A stretch of DNA of 64,000 bases from CBDCFV01 sp965216425. GTDB lineage: Bacteria; Chloroflexota; Dehalococcoidia; Lucifugimonadales; UBA3495. The stretch lies in NCBI GenBank assembly GCA_965216425.1, contig CBDCFV010000003.1, positions 1-64,000 of the forward strand, written 5' to 3'. Positions 1 to 8,364 of this stretch are shown piece after piece (within the stretch, counting starts at the first letter, position 1; each line of letters opens with the position of its first letter). The notes beneath the pieces are model-generated. The model was not told the origin of the DNA, searched no databases, and worked only from the letters and a program-made list of their open reading frames with translations. The translations under genes were made by a program, and so were the position numbers.

Positions 1-4
1 CTAA

Positions 5-139
5 TACTACAACGACGGGTTCCAGAACGGACCCAGATTTTGGTCCTTGACGAACGCGAGTGACGCTCACATCAAGATGGCTTTGCCTCTCTCCGATGCG
101 AAGCCGCAAGCGTCGCTGGTTAAAGCCGTCGTTGTAGTA
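5..139. repeat. MITE-like element with 14-bp terminal inverted repeats
   Basis: Positions 5-18 (TACTACAACGACGG) are the exact reverse complement of 126-139. The 135-bp unit is flanked on both sides by CTAA (1-4 and 140-143). A 4-bp CTAA duplication fits the YTAR target preference of part of the IS5 transposase family. There is no room for a transposase, so this would be a non-autonomous element. It lies at the edge of the window, so a longer structure cannot be excluded. Confidence 0.5.
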
Positions 140-240
140 CTAATACGGTATATGGTGATTTGCCGAGGGTTCCTGAAGTTAAGGTGAGGCAGCCGCGGGC
201 GTGTGGTCGATCCGGCCGGGTTGGGCGTTGGCTCGGGCGA

Positions 241-268
241 TTGACACCTCGTCACTATATGCTATCAT
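241..268 (+). promoter_or_regulatory. Promoter of the zinc-uptake operon
   Basis: A perfect -35 box TTGACA (241-246) is followed after 16 bp by TATCAT (263-268). The site lies 47 bp upstream of the repressor gene start and directly abuts the palindrome at 269-290, so repressor binding there would block transcription initiation. Confidence 0.55.
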
Positions 269-290
269 TTGCAACGGCTAACAGTTGCAA
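269..290. promoter_or_regulatory. Palindromic operator, probable Zur/Fur box
   Basis: TTGCAAC (269-275) and GTTGCAA (284-290) form a perfect 7-bp inverted repeat with an 8-bp spacer. It sits immediately after the -10 box and 24 bp before the Fur-family gene. Fur-family dimers bind AT-rich dyads of about this size and usually autoregulate. That the metal is zinc is inferred from the znu genes that follow. Confidence 0.55.
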
Positions 291-314
291 TAACCTGCTG
301 TCAGGGGTCAGGGA

Positions 315-749
315 ATGTCCGGCCACCAAACAGCCGTCGAACAACTGCGTGAGCAAGGCTATCGGATGACGCCGCAGCGTCTTTCGGTGCTGGATATAGT
401 TGCCCGCCGGCCCGGTCACATAGGCGCCGACGAAGTGTGGACCTTGGCAAAGGTCCAGCACCCTTACGTTGATTTGGCCACCGTGTACCGCACTTTGCAA
501 TTCTTGAAGCGGGTCGGGGTTGTGACCGAAGTAGTCATCGGAAACAAGCTGCACTTTGAGTTGATGGACCATCATAACCCACATCACCACTTGGTCTGCT
601 CCGGATGCGACGACGTATACACGCTCAGCCCGGACTACATGGCGGAATTCAGCCAGCGGCTTTCGCTTGAATTCGGGTTTTCCCCAGATTTGGATAATCT
701 TACGATCAGAGGAAAATGCGCAAAATGCACGCCAGGCGCATCAGGATAA
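315..749 (+). CDS. zur: Fur-family metalloregulator, probably Zur
   Basis: This 144-residue protein has the Fur layout: an N-terminal winged helix (RMTPQRLSVLDIV, then DLATVYRTLQFL, the DNA-recognition part), followed by a dimerisation domain with the metal-binding cluster HHNPHHHLVCSGC. Two CxxC pairs (CSGC near residue 95 and CAKC near 137) would form the structural zinc site of the family. It is the first gene of an operon: znuA begins about 20-50 bp downstream and znuC, znuB and an MFS gene follow. The upstream promoter overlaps a palindrome, which suggests autorepression. Zur (zinc) is preferred over Fur or Mur because of the ABC transporter type. The motifs alone do not decide the metal. 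Confidence 0.85.
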   Translation: MSGHQTAVEQLREQGYRMTPQRLSVLDIVARRPGHIGADEVWTLAKVQHPYVDLATVYRTLQFLKRVGVVTEVVIGNKLHFELMDHHNPHHHLVCSGCDDVYTLSPDYMAEFSQRLSLEFGFSPDLDNLTIRGKCAKCTPGASG

Positions 750-800
750 CTCAAAGCTGGGCGCCGGTTGCGCCATGCGAAAGGAGAGAACGGCCTTAAG

Positions 801-1832
801 TTGCGTCTGGCGCTGATAGCCTTGGCAGCGGTCGCGGCCATAACGGCTGCGCTGGGCTGCGCAAGCTCAAACGAGGGAACTCCTGGAACTCCCGGTCTTG
901 CCGAGTCAAAGGAATCGACTAATGCTCTTAACGTCGTGTCTACCGTTTCGCCCATCACCAGTATTGTTGAAAACATCGGCGGTGCACGCATCGACTTGCA
1001 GGGCGTAGTGCCCGAAGGGGTCAACTCGCACACTTTCGAGCCTGCCCCTTCGGTGGCGGCTACCCTGTCTAATGCCGACCTGATTTTCTTGAACGGCCTT
1101 TTTTTGGAAGAACCGACGTTGGAGTTGGCGCGGGCCAACCTGAAACCGGGCGCGACAATCGTGAAATTGGGCGACCAAACTATTACCCGTGACGAGTGGA
1201 GGTTCGATTTTTCATTCCCCGAGGAGGGAGGGCACCCCAATCCTCACTTGTGGCCCGATCCTATTCTAGCCCTTCGCTACGCAGAAATCGTCAGCCGGAA
1301 TTTGTCGGCCCGGGACCCTGCCAACGCCGATTACTATGCAGCCAACTACACCGCCTTCGAGAAGCGCATCCGGCAGTTGGACGAGGCCATAAAATCCATG
1401 GTAGCCGGAGTCCCCGTTGAAAATCGTAAACTGCTGACGTACCACGACTCGTGGGCTTACTTCGCCGATCGATACGACTTCACCGTGATCGGAGCGGCTC
1501 AGCCGGCGGATTTTTCCGAGCCGTCGGCGCGCGAGGTGATTGCCCTGATCAAGCAAATAAGTGCGGAAGGGGTCCCGGCTGTTTTCGGTTCGGAGGTGTT
1601 TCCCAGTGACGTGATGGAGACTATTGCCGCAGAAGCCGGCGTAGAGTACATCGACGAGCTTAGCGACGATGATCTTCCCGGCGTTCCCGGAGACCCGTTG
1701 CACAGTTACTTTGGGCTGGAGGTGACAAACCTGAGAATCATCATTCCGGCTCTTGGAGGCGATGCTTCCGTGTTGGATGGGTTCGATTCCAGCCTGGTGT
1801 TCGACGGCGAATCGGGCGCCGTCTACCCATGA
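801..1832 (+). CDS. znuA: Zinc/manganese ABC transporter substrate-binding lipoprotein
   Basis: This is a cluster A-I (ZnuA/TroA) metal-binding protein. The metal ligands are recognisable as His in VNSHTFEPAPS, His in NPHLWPDP, His in TYHDSWAYFADRY and an acidic residue near the C-terminus. The N-terminus is a lipoprotein signal ending in the lipobox ALGC, so the protein is tethered outside the membrane. The TTG at 801 gives a compact signal peptide. An upstream in-frame TTG at 768 is also possible, and an AAGGAG lies between them. An acidic/glycine stretch (EEGGHP) precedes the second His, but the long His-rich loop of some ZnuA proteins is missing. It delivers metal to the znuB/znuC products encoded next. 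Confidence 0.85.
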   Translation: MRLALIALAAVAAITAALGCASSNEGTPGTPGLAESKESTNALNVVSTVSPITSIVENIGGARIDLQGVVPEGVNSHTFEPAPSVAATLSNADLIFLNGLFLEEPTLELARANLKPGATIVKLGDQTITRDEWRFDFSFPEEGGHPNPHLWPDPILALRYAEIVSRNLSARDPANADYYAANYTAFEKRIRQLDEAIKSMVAGVPVENRKLLTYHDSWAYFADRYDFTVIGAAQPADFSEPSAREVIALIKQISAEGVPAVFGSEVFPSDVMETIAAEAGVEYIDELSDDDLPGVPGDPLHSYFGLEVTNLRIIIPALGGDASVLDGFDSSLVFDGESGAVYP

Positions 1833-1895
1833 CGGCCCGATACTTACTGATACTCTAAAGAAGCCGGCGGAGTTCACCGCCGACCAATAGTTGAT

Positions 1896-2846
1896 ATGCT
1901 GCATCCGCCAGAATTAGCGCACCTTCACCGGCCCGATCCCGATGCTGGCCCTATGGTTGAATTTCGACGGGTAACCGCCGGTTACGCGGGCTCGCCCGTC
2001 GTTCGCGACATTGACCTCAAGGTGATGCCCGGCGATTTTGTCGCCCTTCTGGGCCCCAGCGGGTCGGGCAAGACCACGCTGCTCCGCACAATACTGGGCG
2101 CCGTTGACATAATGGCCGGTGAAGTGCGCTTGCACGACAAACCGGCCAAAGGACGCCGCAACCGGGCTGGCTACGTGCCCCAACTGGAAACCATCGACTG
2201 GAACTTCCCGGTCACCGTGGAGGAAGCGGTGATGATGGGGCGCACCATGTCGAACGCCCTGTTCCCTTGGTTCCGTAAGCAGGAACGGGAATTGGCCTTC
2301 GATATGATGGAGCGGTTGGGGATCGGGGGCTTGGCCAAGCGGCACATCCGCGAGTTGTCGGGGGGGCAACAGCAAAGGGTCTTCCTGGCGCGAGCCTTGG
2401 TCAGCAACCCGGAGTTGCTCTTGTTGGACGAGCCTACGTCCGGGGTTGACGTAAAGACACGGGACGACGTGATGCACCTGCTTCACGACCTCAACCACGC
2501 CGGCGTCACCATCATACTGACTACCCATGAGATAAACGCGGTGGCGGTGCATCTGCCGCGCATCGTCTGCTTGAACGGGTCTATCATCGCAGACGGCCCG
2601 CCTCACCAAGTGATCGTGCCTCACATTCTCTTCGAAGTTTATGGGGCGGAAATGCCGGTTATCCAATATCAAGGGATGACTCTGGTGGCGGAGAGCGCCC
2701 ACTTCTGGTTCGGGGGCAAGGAACCGGTTGCCACGGTGCAGGACGACAGCCACCGCGGCGACGTAGTCCCGCACAACCATCCCGCGCCTGACCGTTCCCC
2801 GGCGCACCACCACCACGCCAGCCCGGCTGCAGCGGGAGATTGTTAG
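1896..2846 (+). CDS. znuC: Metal ABC transporter ATP-binding protein
   Basis: This cytoplasmic ATPase of the zinc importer shows all ABC motifs: Walker A GPSGSGKTT, Q-loop YVPQLETIDWNF, signature LSGGQQQRV, Walker B LLLLDEPTSGVD and the switch His in TTHEINA. The C-terminus extends beyond the usual domain and ends in a His-rich tail (PAHHHHASP), which may bind or sense zinc. A start at 1953 (MVEFRRV) would remove about 19 N-terminal residues that do not belong to the ABC fold. The gene ends inside the first codons of znuB, indicating translational coupling. Confidence 0.9.
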   Translation: MLHPPELAHLHRPDPDAGPMVEFRRVTAGYAGSPVVRDIDLKVMPGDFVALLGPSGSGKTTLLRTILGAVDIMAGEVRLHDKPAKGRRNRAGYVPQLETIDWNFPVTVEEAVMMGRTMSNALFPWFRKQERELAFDMMERLGIGGLAKRHIRELSGGQQQRVFLARALVSNPELLLLDEPTSGVDVKTRDDVMHLLHDLNHAGVTIILTTHEINAVAVHLPRIVCLNGSIIADGPPHQVIVPHILFEVYGAEMPVIQYQGMTLVAESAHFWFGGKEPVATVQDDSHRGDVVPHNHPAPDRSPAHHHHASPAAAGDC

Positions 2847-3712
2847 CCTTGCTGGAGCCTTTCGAATATGGTTTCTTTGTGCGGGCCATCATAGCCGCCG
2901 GACTGGTTGGCGGGTTATGCGGCTTGATGGGTATCTATATAGTGCTCCGAGGTATGGCCTATATCGGCCACGGCCTTTCCCATGCCATCTTCGGAGGTGC
3001 AGTGGTCAGTTGGGTGATGTCCGTCAATTTTTTCATAGGGGCTACTGCATGGGGCTTCCTTTCGGCGTTGCTTGTCACGTGGACCACCCGCAAAAATCCT
3101 ATTGGGTCCGATGCCGCCATCGGCATCATAACCACTGCAAGCTTTGCTGTAGGTATTGCTATCATCAGCATGAATCACGGGTTCAAGGTCAACTTGGAGT
3201 CATATTTGTGGGGTAACGTGCTGGCTGTTCGAGCGGCGGGACTAATCGCGATAATCGTTGTGACCTGCATCGTTGGCGCGGTTTTTTTTGTCGCCTACAA
3301 ACTTTTCCTGTTTGCCACCTTTGATACCGAAGTTGCCCAATTCTATGGTGTGCCCACGGGATGGGTTGACACACTGTTCTCGCTGCTGTTGGCAAGCACC
3401 ATCGTTGTTTCCATGCAAGTGTTGGGCGTAATGATGATCGCCGCCGCCGTCGTCATCCCTCCCGTTATAGCCCGGTTGCTTACCAATAGCTTCGGTAAAA
3501 TGACTGTCCTGTCCACCAGCATCGGCGCGATCTGCGGAACGGTCGGCATATATTTGAGCTACCTCGCCGACGCATCGTCGGGGGCCAGTGTGGTATTGCT
3601 GTCGGCGGCGGTGTTTGTGGTAGTTTTGACATGGACCAAAGTACGGGGCCGTTTTGTCCGCAGCAGTGGCCTGTCCAGGTTGCCGCAGAATTCCGGCAGC
3701 GCATTTGACTAA
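2840..3712 (+). CDS. znuB: Metal ABC transporter permease
   Basis: This integral membrane protein of the ABC-3 family has about eight hydrophobic segments. It has the conserved N-terminal block GLCGLMGIYIVLRGMAYIGHGLSHAIFGG and the C-terminal VLGVMMIAAAVVIPPVIARLL typical of ZnuB/MntB. It starts at TTG 2840, overlapping the znuC stop by 7 bp, with CGGGAG a few bases upstream. It forms the zinc channel across the membrane together with ZnuC. Confidence 0.9.
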   Translation: MLALLEPFEYGFFVRAIIAAGLVGGLCGLMGIYIVLRGMAYIGHGLSHAIFGGAVVSWVMSVNFFIGATAWGFLSALLVTWTTRKNPIGSDAAIGIITTASFAVGIAIISMNHGFKVNLESYLWGNVLAVRAAGLIAIIVVTCIVGAVFFVAYKLFLFATFDTEVAQFYGVPTGWVDTLFSLLLASTIVVSMQVLGVMMIAAAVVIPPVIARLLTNSFGKMTVLSTSIGAICGTVGIYLSYLADASSGASVVLLSAAVFVVVLTWTKVRGRFVRSSGLSRLPQNSGSAFD

Positions 3713-3742
3713 CGTCATATAACACGGCCATCGGAGGTACGC

Positions 3743-5203
3743 ATGGCACACGCACACCATCACCACCAGATGCCCGCAGCGGTGGAGGGACGCACCGGGG
3801 TGCGGCGGGGCGCCGCATTCATCATCGGCGGCTTGACCAGTGGCCACGGAGTCTTTCACTGGATCGCCCAGAGCTTCATCGTTATGCTCCCCGAGGTGCG
3901 TGACCTGCTCCTGGGCGGCAGCGTCATCGCCGCTACGAGCATCCAGAGCACCCGGGAAATTGCTTCCGGCGTAGTGTCGCTGCCCGGAGGGGTGATAACG
4001 GACACTTTGCGGCGTTACTGGGGCTGGGTCATGGCTGTGTGTATGGGGCTGTTCGGGGTCGGTTGGTTGCTGATGGCTGCTGCCGGCTGGCAAGTACCGG
4101 GCAGCGCTTGGCTGGCGGCCGACCAAGCCACCCAAGCCGCCGGTGATCAGAGTAGTTTGAACCCTCTAGGTTATGCGCTGTTGCTGGCCGGTATGGCGAT
4201 TGTCGCCATCGCGGCGGCGTTTTGGCACTTGCCGGCTATGGCTGCTTTGTCGTCGCACTTCTCCCATCGCCGGGCCTCGGTGCTTTCGTTTCATGGGGTT
4301 GGCGGCAACATTGGAGACGTTCTCGGCCCGGTGCTGACAGGGCTTCTGCTGATTAGCCTGACTTGGCAAGCGGTGATTACCATTTACGCCGCCGTCCCTA
4401 TATTCCTGACCTTTCTCGTTTTCTGGGCTTTTCGAGACATCGGTCAAAGGGCGCAAGCCGCTGCTGAAGCACAGCCGGTTTCCACCATGCGTGGGCAGAT
4501 TGAGGAAACCAAACTGTTGATACGCAACGGCCGGATGTGGGGCATTACGGTGGTTGCCGGATTGCGCGGCATGGCCTACATCGGGTTTATCACCATATTG
4601 CCATTGTACTTGGTGGACGAACTGGGATTGACCGCCAACACGGAGCACGGAAATTTCTCAAACCTGTTCATCCGGGGTTCGTTAATCGGTCTCCTTGTTC
4701 TGGTGGGAATCTTCACCAGCCCGGTGATGGGCTATATCTCGGACCGGATAGGCCGAAAACTGGTGCTTGTGCCAGGTATGGTCTTCCTGGCATTGATAAC
4801 TTTTTTGATGGCTCCTTTTGGCGATAGCTTGGCGGTAATGACCGTGTTGTTGGCCGCTTTGGGAATTTTCCTGTTCAGCGACCAACCCATCTTGACCGCT
4901 GCGGCGATGGACATAGTACGCGAAGGGACGGCGGCAACGACTCTGGGCTTGGTTTCCACCTCCCGGTTTGTGTTCAGCGCCGCGTCGCCTATCATCGCCG
5001 GGTGGCTGTACGGCATCAATACCGACAACCTGTTCTACTACACGGCGGTGTTGTACGTGGCCGGAGCGGTGATCCTGATGTTCGTTCGGATGCCCCGCCT
5101 GGCGCCCGCGGCCGACCTGCATGGAGACCACCGCGATGGCGATCATAACGGGCACACCGGTGGACATGATCATGCTCAAGGGCACGGAGGCCGTCACCAC
5201 TAA
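3743..5203 (+). CDS. MFS transporter with His-rich termini, in the zinc operon
   Basis: This 486-residue protein has the hydrophobic pattern of a 12-helix major facilitator, including the inter-helix motif GYISDRIGRKLV. Both ends are very rich in histidine: MAHAHHHHQ at the start and a C-terminal tail with repeated H-D/G-H units (HDHAQGHGGRHH). GGAGG lies 7 bp before the ATG, and it follows znuB by 30 bp in the same direction, so it is probably co-regulated by the Fur-family repressor. The family normally moves small organic solutes, metal chelates or drugs. The His tails suggest zinc binding or transport of a zinc complex, which is inference. Its stop codon TAA is the target duplication of the MITE that follows. 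Confidence 0.75.
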   Translation: MAHAHHHHQMPAAVEGRTGVRRGAAFIIGGLTSGHGVFHWIAQSFIVMLPEVRDLLLGGSVIAATSIQSTREIASGVVSLPGGVITDTLRRYWGWVMAVCMGLFGVGWLLMAAAGWQVPGSAWLAADQATQAAGDQSSLNPLGYALLLAGMAIVAIAAAFWHLPAMAALSSHFSHRRASVLSFHGVGGNIGDVLGPVLTGLLLISLTWQAVITIYAAVPIFLTFLVFWAFRDIGQRAQAAAEAQPVSTMRGQIEETKLLIRNGRMWGITVVAGLRGMAYIGFITILPLYLVDELGLTANTEHGNFSNLFIRGSLIGLLVLVGIFTSPVMGYISDRIGRKLVLVPGMVFLALITFLMAPFGDSLAVMTVLLAALGIFLFSDQPILTAAAMDIVREGTAATTLGLVSTSRFVFSAASPIIAGWLYGINTDNLFYYTAVLYVAGAVILMFVRMPRLAPAADLHGDHRDGDHNGHTGGHDHAQGHGGRHH

Positions 5204-5322
5204 GAAACTATCTCAAAACTTGTCCCAGCACCCAACACGTCATTCCCGCGGAGGTGGGAATCGATAGGCCTCGGTCAGCAACGTGGGGAAATCACGAGAC
5301 TGATTGGTTTTGAGATAGTCTT
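5204..5322. repeat. MITE family A, copy 1 (119 bp)
   Basis: The left end GAAACTATCTCAAAAC (5204-5219) mirrors the right end GTTTTGAGATAGT followed by CTT (5307-5322). TAA is repeated on both sides (5201-5203, 5323-5325). The core holds a GTCATTCCCGCGGAGGTGGG hairpin. The same element occurs at 36345-36544, 36672-36791 and, decayed, near 44522. The insertion hit the stop codon of the MFS gene, and the duplicated TAA preserves it. Confidence 0.7.
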
Positions 5323-5380
5323 TAAGCGTCAGCCTCCGTCTCGCACTGAGGAGAAGTGATTGGACACGTTCAATGTGTAA

Positions 5381-5410
5381 GTGGGGGCGGAGTAATTCCC
5401 CGCTCCCCAG
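5381..5410. repeat. GC-rich hairpin related to the one at 7970-7999
   Basis: GTGGGGGCGGAGTAATTCCC followed by CGCTCCCCAG folds into an imperfect stem around an AATT centre. A similar hairpin with a GGGAATTCCC centre lies at 7970-7999. Both sit next to genes of the betaine block. This copy is 30 bp past the binding-protein stop and could also act as a weak transcription stop on the minus strand. Confidence 0.35.
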
Positions 5411-5439
5411 AGTTGTGTTGCCCGGACGTTCACAAAACC

Positions 5440-6918
5440 TTAGTGGGTAGCGCTTCTGGCTTGGTTTAGCCAGTTAGTCCACACCTGCTCATTGGTTGCC
5501 GCCCACTCTTTAGCGTAATTGTCGATGTCCTCCTGGGAGTTCTCGCCGGCTTCCATGCGTTTATTCTGGGCCAGCAAATCTTCAAGCGACAAATTCATCA
5601 CCTCGAAAAGTCGCTTGGCCGCGGGATTATCGGCCAGGAACTTGCTGTTAGCTACAACCCGGATGTCGTTTGCCGCGAAGCCCAGGAAGCAAGGATCGTG
5701 GAAGCGTACACACCCTTCAACACCGGGAATCTTGACCATCCACTCGTGGGTAATCACTGGATGGGCGAAGCTGGGCACCTCAATCCATGTAACGTCGCTC
5801 CCAGGGACCAGGCCGAAACCCTCGACGAGAGTGAGGCCGGGGGTCGATGCATAGTACAGAACGGATTCTCCATTGGCGTGACGGGCCTTTACTTCGGCGA
5901 ACATGGCGTCATATTGGCCGGTGTTGTGATTGATGTGGTCTGAAAGCTCGAAGGCCTCGATCTGGTACTCAATGACCTTGTTGCAACCCCAGCCGTCGGT
6001 GCAGCCATAAAGGTCGGCCTTACCGTCGCCATTATGGTCGAAAGCTGATTTAACCTCCGGTTTGGCGAAGTCCGCCAGCGTCAAGATGCCGAATTTTTCC
6101 ACGGATCCTCTGTCTACCAAGTAGCCTTGTATCGCACCACCCTTGATCACGGTACCGGCAATCTCGGCTCCTTGGGACCACAGCTCTTCAAATTGATAAT
6201 GGAGAGGGAACCAACCGTTGGTCCAGAAATCCAGGTCCCCGTTGGCGACCGCTTCGTAGAACAACGCGTTATCCAGTTCCTGATGGTCCTGGACGTCGTA
6301 GCCCAGCTGCCCCAAGCCCAGGCTGTAAAGCGCTTCCTGGAAGTAGCCCGTATTCCAAGTGGCTCTCGCGGGCCACACCATGACACCCATTCCGGGCAGG
6401 GCTATATTACCGTGATCTGCCGCCGCTCCGTCACTATCTCTTTCTACGATGACCTCTACAGGGACCTCAACGATAACTTCCCTGGTCACCTCTTTTTCTA
6501 CGATGACTTCAACGGGCACTTCCCTGATAACCTCTCTTTCTACGATGACCTCTACAGGGACTTCAACGATAACTTCCCTGATGACCTCTTTTTCTACGAT
6601 GACCTCTACAGGGACTTCAACGATAACTTCCCTGATGACCTCTTTTTCTACGATGACCTCAACGGGCACTTCCCTGATAAACTCTTTTTCTACGATGACC
6701 TCTTTAGGCACCTCTTTGATAACCTCTTTTTCTACGATGACTTCCACAGGCACCTGCTTCTCTACGATTACTTGCTCGACAACCGGCACCTCTTTGATCA
6801 CCTCTTTTTCCACAATCTGTGGTTCGGCAGCGTCAGAGGCGCAGGCAATGAAAACCAACAGCAGCGACAGTAGAGCGCAGCCGACAAACACAGTCCGCAA
6901 GCGCGTTTTTAATTGCAT
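5440..6918 (-). CDS. opuAC: Glycine betaine/proline-type ABC binding lipoprotein with long VEKEV linker
   Basis: The mature part matches the OpuAC/ProX binding-protein fold, with WPARATWNTGYFQEALYSLGL, VANGDLDFWTNGWFPLHY and FGLVPGSDVTWIEVPSF as recognisable blocks. The start chosen (ATG 6918, MQLKTRLR) gives a clean lipoprotein signal with lipobox LVFIAC at Cys26; an upstream in-frame start at 6960 lacks signal features. Residues 35-161 are an uninterrupted repeat of (I/V)VEKEV(I/V)(K/R)EVPVEV units, predicted to form a charged extended rod between the lipid anchor and the binding domain. It is the last gene of the betaine block. A second paralogue lies at 8365-9657, so one may be an orphan receptor or have a different specificity. 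Confidence 0.85.
   Translation of the reverse strand: MQLKTRLRTVFVGCALLSLLLVFIACASDAAEPQIVEKEVIKEVPVVEQVIVEKQVPVEVIVEKEVIKEVPKEVIVEKEFIREVPVEVIVEKEVIREVIVEVPVEVIVEKEVIREVIVEVPVEVIVEREVIREVPVEVIVEKEVTREVIVEVPVEVIVERDSDGAAADHGNIALPGMGVMVWPARATWNTGYFQEALYSLGLGQLGYDVQDHQELDNALFYEAVANGDLDFWTNGWFPLHYQFEELWSQGAEIAGTVIKGGAIQGYLVDRGSVEKFGILTLADFAKPEVKSAFDHNGDGKADLYGCTDGWGCNKVIEYQIEAFELSDHINHNTGQYDAMFAEVKARHANGESVLYYASTPGLTLVEGFGLVPGSDVTWIEVPSFAHPVITHEWMVKIPGVEGCVRFHDPCFLGFAANDIRVVANSKFLADNPAAKRLFEVMNLSLEDLLAQNKRMEAGENSQEDIDNYAKEWAATNEQVWTNWLNQARSATH
6436..6816 (-). repeat. Coding tandem repeat: VEKEV linker of the 5440-6918 lipoprotein
   Basis: About 127 residues made only of E, V, I, K, R, P and few others, in units such as VEVIVEKEVIREV. 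At DNA level the repeats are near-identical blocks of roughly 40-80 bp, so slippage and copy-number variation are likely. The same low-complexity code leaves long spurious open frames on the opposite strand. Confidence 0.75.
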
Positions 6919-7056
6919 CTTAAGTCTCTTGGTGCCATTTACAGTATTCTCGCAGGTCAATGGAGTGCAGCCGTCTCAATCGGTTGTCGCCGGGAGCAGA
7001 GGTTTCATACATATTAATACGCCATGGCACTGTAAGTGTGAGTCGGCACGATGCAG

Positions 7057-7890
7057 TTATGCTGGTTTTTGCGCTACGAACAACGCCCAGCCAATTTTGC
7101 CGGCGTTGGCCGAATCCACCCAAAAGGTAAGGGCGTCTACCGTGCGGTCGATGGTTTCGGCGTCGATCCGCGATAGAAGCGCCTCACGGTTCTCTTGAAG
7201 CCGGTCCCGCACCCAGCCGTAAGAACGGGCGACATGATGGGACCAGTCCTCAACCCTGCTGACGGGGAGGTCCAAATTGGCCATCGCGTTGGTGTAGTCT
7301 TCCAGGTCCCACATATCCGGAGACTTGACCCTGTCGTAAATTCTTTCCCGGTCCGCCTCCGGCGTTCCGCGCCGCACCAGGATGTCGGTGAAAATCAAGG
7401 CGCCGTCCGGTCTCAGGACTCTGCGGCATTCGGACAGTACGGCGGTCTTGTCCGCCGCGTGGAGGAACGCCTCCTGGCTCCAGACAACATCATAGGAGTC
7501 GGCGTGGTACTGTAGGCTATGGAAGTCCTCGTACTCGAAGGACAGCAAGTGGTCCAATCCCGCTTCGCTGCTTCTCTCCCGCGCCAACTCCAGTTCTCTT
7601 TCGCTGATGTTGGTGCCGGTTACTGCGCAACCGTAATTTGCCGCCAAGTAACGGGCGGTGGAGCCGTAGCCGCATCCCAGGTCCAGGACCCGGACTCCCG
7701 GGCCGAGCGCTACGGCATTGGCCATGATTTCGTTGGTGTGTTCCATGGCCTCGGGATGAGGACATTCGTCGCTGCAAGGGACGCCCAAGTGGACGTTGTC
7801 TCCCCAGATAGTGCGGTATATCTCATCAGCCGGGCCGTCGTAGTAGGCTTGGGTGCTGGAAACGATTGATTCTACGTCCCTATTGGTCAT
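7057..7890 (-). CDS. SAM-dependent methyltransferase, sarcosine/dimethylglycine N-methyltransferase type
   Basis: This 277-residue class I methyltransferase has motif I VLDLGCGYGSTARYLA, post-I VTGTNIS, and the block DVVWSQEAFLHAADKTAVLSE with GALIFTDIL. The N-terminal YYDGPADEIYRTIWG and the VWSQ-D/E-A-x-LH segment resemble the enzymes that methylate sarcosine and dimethylglycine to glycine betaine. Its position between two betaine-binding proteins supports that role. If so, the cell can both import betaine and make it from partly methylated glycine. No separate glycine N-methyltransferase is present in the window. Related families (for example cyclopropane-fatty-acid-like or ubiquinone-type enzymes) cannot be excluded from motifs alone. 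Confidence 0.7.
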   Translation of the reverse strand: MTNRDVESIVSSTQAYYDGPADEIYRTIWGDNVHLGVPCSDECPHPEAMEHTNEIMANAVALGPGVRVLDLGCGYGSTARYLAANYGCAVTGTNISERELELARERSSEAGLDHLLSFEYEDFHSLQYHADSYDVVWSQEAFLHAADKTAVLSECRRVLRPDGALIFTDILVRRGTPEADRERIYDRVKSPDMWDLEDYTNAMANLDLPVSRVEDWSHHVARSYGWVRDRLQENREALLSRIDAETIDRTVDALTFWVDSANAGKIGWALFVAQKPA

Positions 7891-7969
7891 ATCAGTCTGG
7901 ATCTCCTTACGCGGTTCGTTATGGCCGCATTCGTGAAATTAGGCTTGTGGGGAGAAGCCCCAAATTATT

Positions 7970-7999
7970 AGGAGGGGCCGGGAATTCCCCGCCCCTCCT
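7970..7999. repeat. Palindromic GC-rich hairpin
   Basis: AGGAGGGG and CCCCTCCT form an 8-bp stem, and the interior GGGAATTCCC is itself palindromic. The hairpin lies between the methyltransferase start (7890) and the next minus-strand gene (8059), where it could limit read-through or stabilise mRNA. A related hairpin is at 5381-5410. Confidence 0.45.
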
Positions 8000-8058
8000 G
8001 TTGCGCGTGGAGTATGGTCCGGCGTGGGGACGAGCCACCGTCCCCAGCCTTGTTGCCC

Positions 8059-8325
8059 TTACCCGCCCCGGACTATCAGCACCACCAAGGCTGCTATGAT
8101 GCCTCCGCCGATAGCCAAGGTTGCCAGAAACATGCGGTCAATCCGGCGGTTGACTTCCTGAAGGCCGTTCCTAACTTCCTGCCGGACTTCCTGAAAGCCG
8201 GTGTTGACTTCCTGCCTAAGGCCGGCCAAGTCCTGCCGCACGTCTTGCAAGGCCGCCGCCTGTTCGGTGATGCGGCCTTCCAGATAGCCCAGCGTGCGGT
8301 CTGTTGTGTCGGGTTCCGTTGCCAT
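8059..8325 (-). CDS. Small coiled-coil protein with a C-terminal membrane anchor
   Basis: 88 residues. The first 60 are polar with a heptad-like pattern (LQDVRQDLAGLRQEVNTGFQ and QEVRQEVRNGLQEVNRRIDR), followed by one membrane helix (MFLATLAIGGGIIAALVVLIV) and RGG. This resembles the small hemolysin-XhlA/DUF1640-like coiled-coil proteins of unknown function. It lies 39 bp downstream of the binding-protein gene at 8365, in the same direction, so it is probably in the betaine operon. A role in organising the transporter at the membrane would be speculation. Confidence 0.6.
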   Translation of the reverse strand: MATEPDTTDRTLGYLEGRITEQAAALQDVRQDLAGLRQEVNTGFQEVRQEVRNGLQEVNRRIDRMFLATLAIGGGIIAALVVLIVRGG

Positions 8326-8364
8326 TCCGGTACCTTCCTGTGAATCTCGCCGGTTGGCTGAGCC

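Noticed and set aside
6127..7198. Long plus-strand frames rich in FYDDLYRD or in Thr/Ser repeats
   Set aside because: They are antisense readings of the VEKEV coding repeat and have no ribosome-binding sites or family signals.
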